Positions 13,441 through 13,600 of a stretch of 13,600 nt of DNA are shown piece by piece (the stretch's first letter is position 1; every line of letters starts with the position of its first letter). The DNA is from an uncultured Acidimicrobiaceae bacterium (GTDB lineage Bacteria > Actinomycetota > Acidimicrobiia > Acidimicrobiales > UBA8592), in the NCBI GenBank assembly GCA_913031515.1, contig CAJWET010000031.1, positions 1 through 13,600 on the forward strand. The letters run 5' to 3'. The position numbers were made by a program, and so were the translations under genes. The notes under the pieces are model-generated. The model made no database searches. It was not told the DNA's origin and was given only the letters and a program-made list of their open reading frames with translations.

Positions 13441-13600
13441 CTATTCAGTAATGATCTCTTCAAAGTTTGGACTCTCAAGAGTTTGAGAGCTTTCATCATC
13501 TATTAGAACTCCAGGTTCTTCTTCAGGAGTGAGTTCTTCAGGGGACGGTAGCTTCATTGCTGCAGAAACAATTTCTCGCCCATGGGATCCAATGACACGA
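13441..13600 (-). CDS. C-terminal end of an unidentified protein with an acidic tail
   Basis: One minus-strand frame is open from the window edge to a TAG at 13441-13443, giving about 52 residues. It reads RVIGSHGREIVSAAMKLPSP, then a tail rich in Glu, Pro and Ser (ELTPEEEPGV, ESSQTLESPNFEEII). The tail looks disordered and gives no family signature. It ends 9 bp before folK on the same strand, so it probably shares that operon. In actinobacteria the genes upstream of folK are often ftsH, folE, folP and folB; the visible tail does not match the ends of FolE, FolP or FolB, and I cannot confirm FtsH. Confidence 0.6.
   Translation of the reverse strand, partial: RVIGSHGREIVSAAMKLPSPEELTPEEEPGVLIDDESSQTLESPNFEEIITE

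Overview
The window looks like a chromosomal core region of a low-to-mid G+C actinobacterium (mid-40s % G+C by eye on sampled lines). The best lineage evidence is a DUF3263 gene next to a LytR C-terminal-domain gene, a pair I know from actinobacteria (Rv0430-Rv0431 in M. tuberculosis), together with a GlxR/Crp-like regulator, a ClpC with the LGF loop, and gene order resembling the M. tuberculosis folK-panC-lysS-clpC-ispF-rlmB segment. The modest G+C and compact spacing suggest a free-living, perhaps marine Acidimicrobiia-type genome; that is inference. I see no insertion sequence, CRISPR array, prophage or rRNA.

Layout. Positions 1-346 (+) hold the end of a divergent dihydropteroate-synthase-family gene. 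It converges on a minus-strand block (376-4269) that reads right to left: ispF, rlmB, tRNA-Thr(TGT), DUF3263, LytR_C membrane protein, glycerate kinase, folB. A Crp/GlxR-type regulator (4438-5097, +) diverges from ispF. It converges on clpC followed by a fused lipoprotein-HAD gene (9153 down to 5112, -). A 301-bp intergenic region (9154-9454) separates clpC from a divergent polyprenyl diphosphate synthase (9455-10444, +). That gene converges with lysS, which is the last gene of a minus block reading: partial gene (13600-13441), folK, a 49-codon small ORF, panC, lysS.

How the genes work together. Folate synthesis (folB, folK, a DHPS-like gene) and pantothenate (panC) supply one-carbon and CoA cofactors. 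ispF and the polyprenyl synthase belong to the MEP and isoprenoid-quinone/lipid-carrier pathways. lysS, tRNA-Thr and rlmB serve translation. clpC serves protein turnover. glxK feeds glycerate into glycolysis.

Most interesting points. (1) A membrane-spanning fusion of an LppM-like lipoprotein domain to a cytoplasmic HAD domain in which two usual acidic residues are replaced. (2) A small ORF between folK and panC, linked to panC by an ATGA overlap where panC has no Shine-Dalgarno sequence. (3) A DHPS-family gene with an altered SRK motif. (4) A 65-bp, 2-mismatch duplication within clpC. (5) Two plus-strand genes that look leaderless. (6) Phased TCCAAA boxes and palindromes upstream of clpC and the prenyl synthase.
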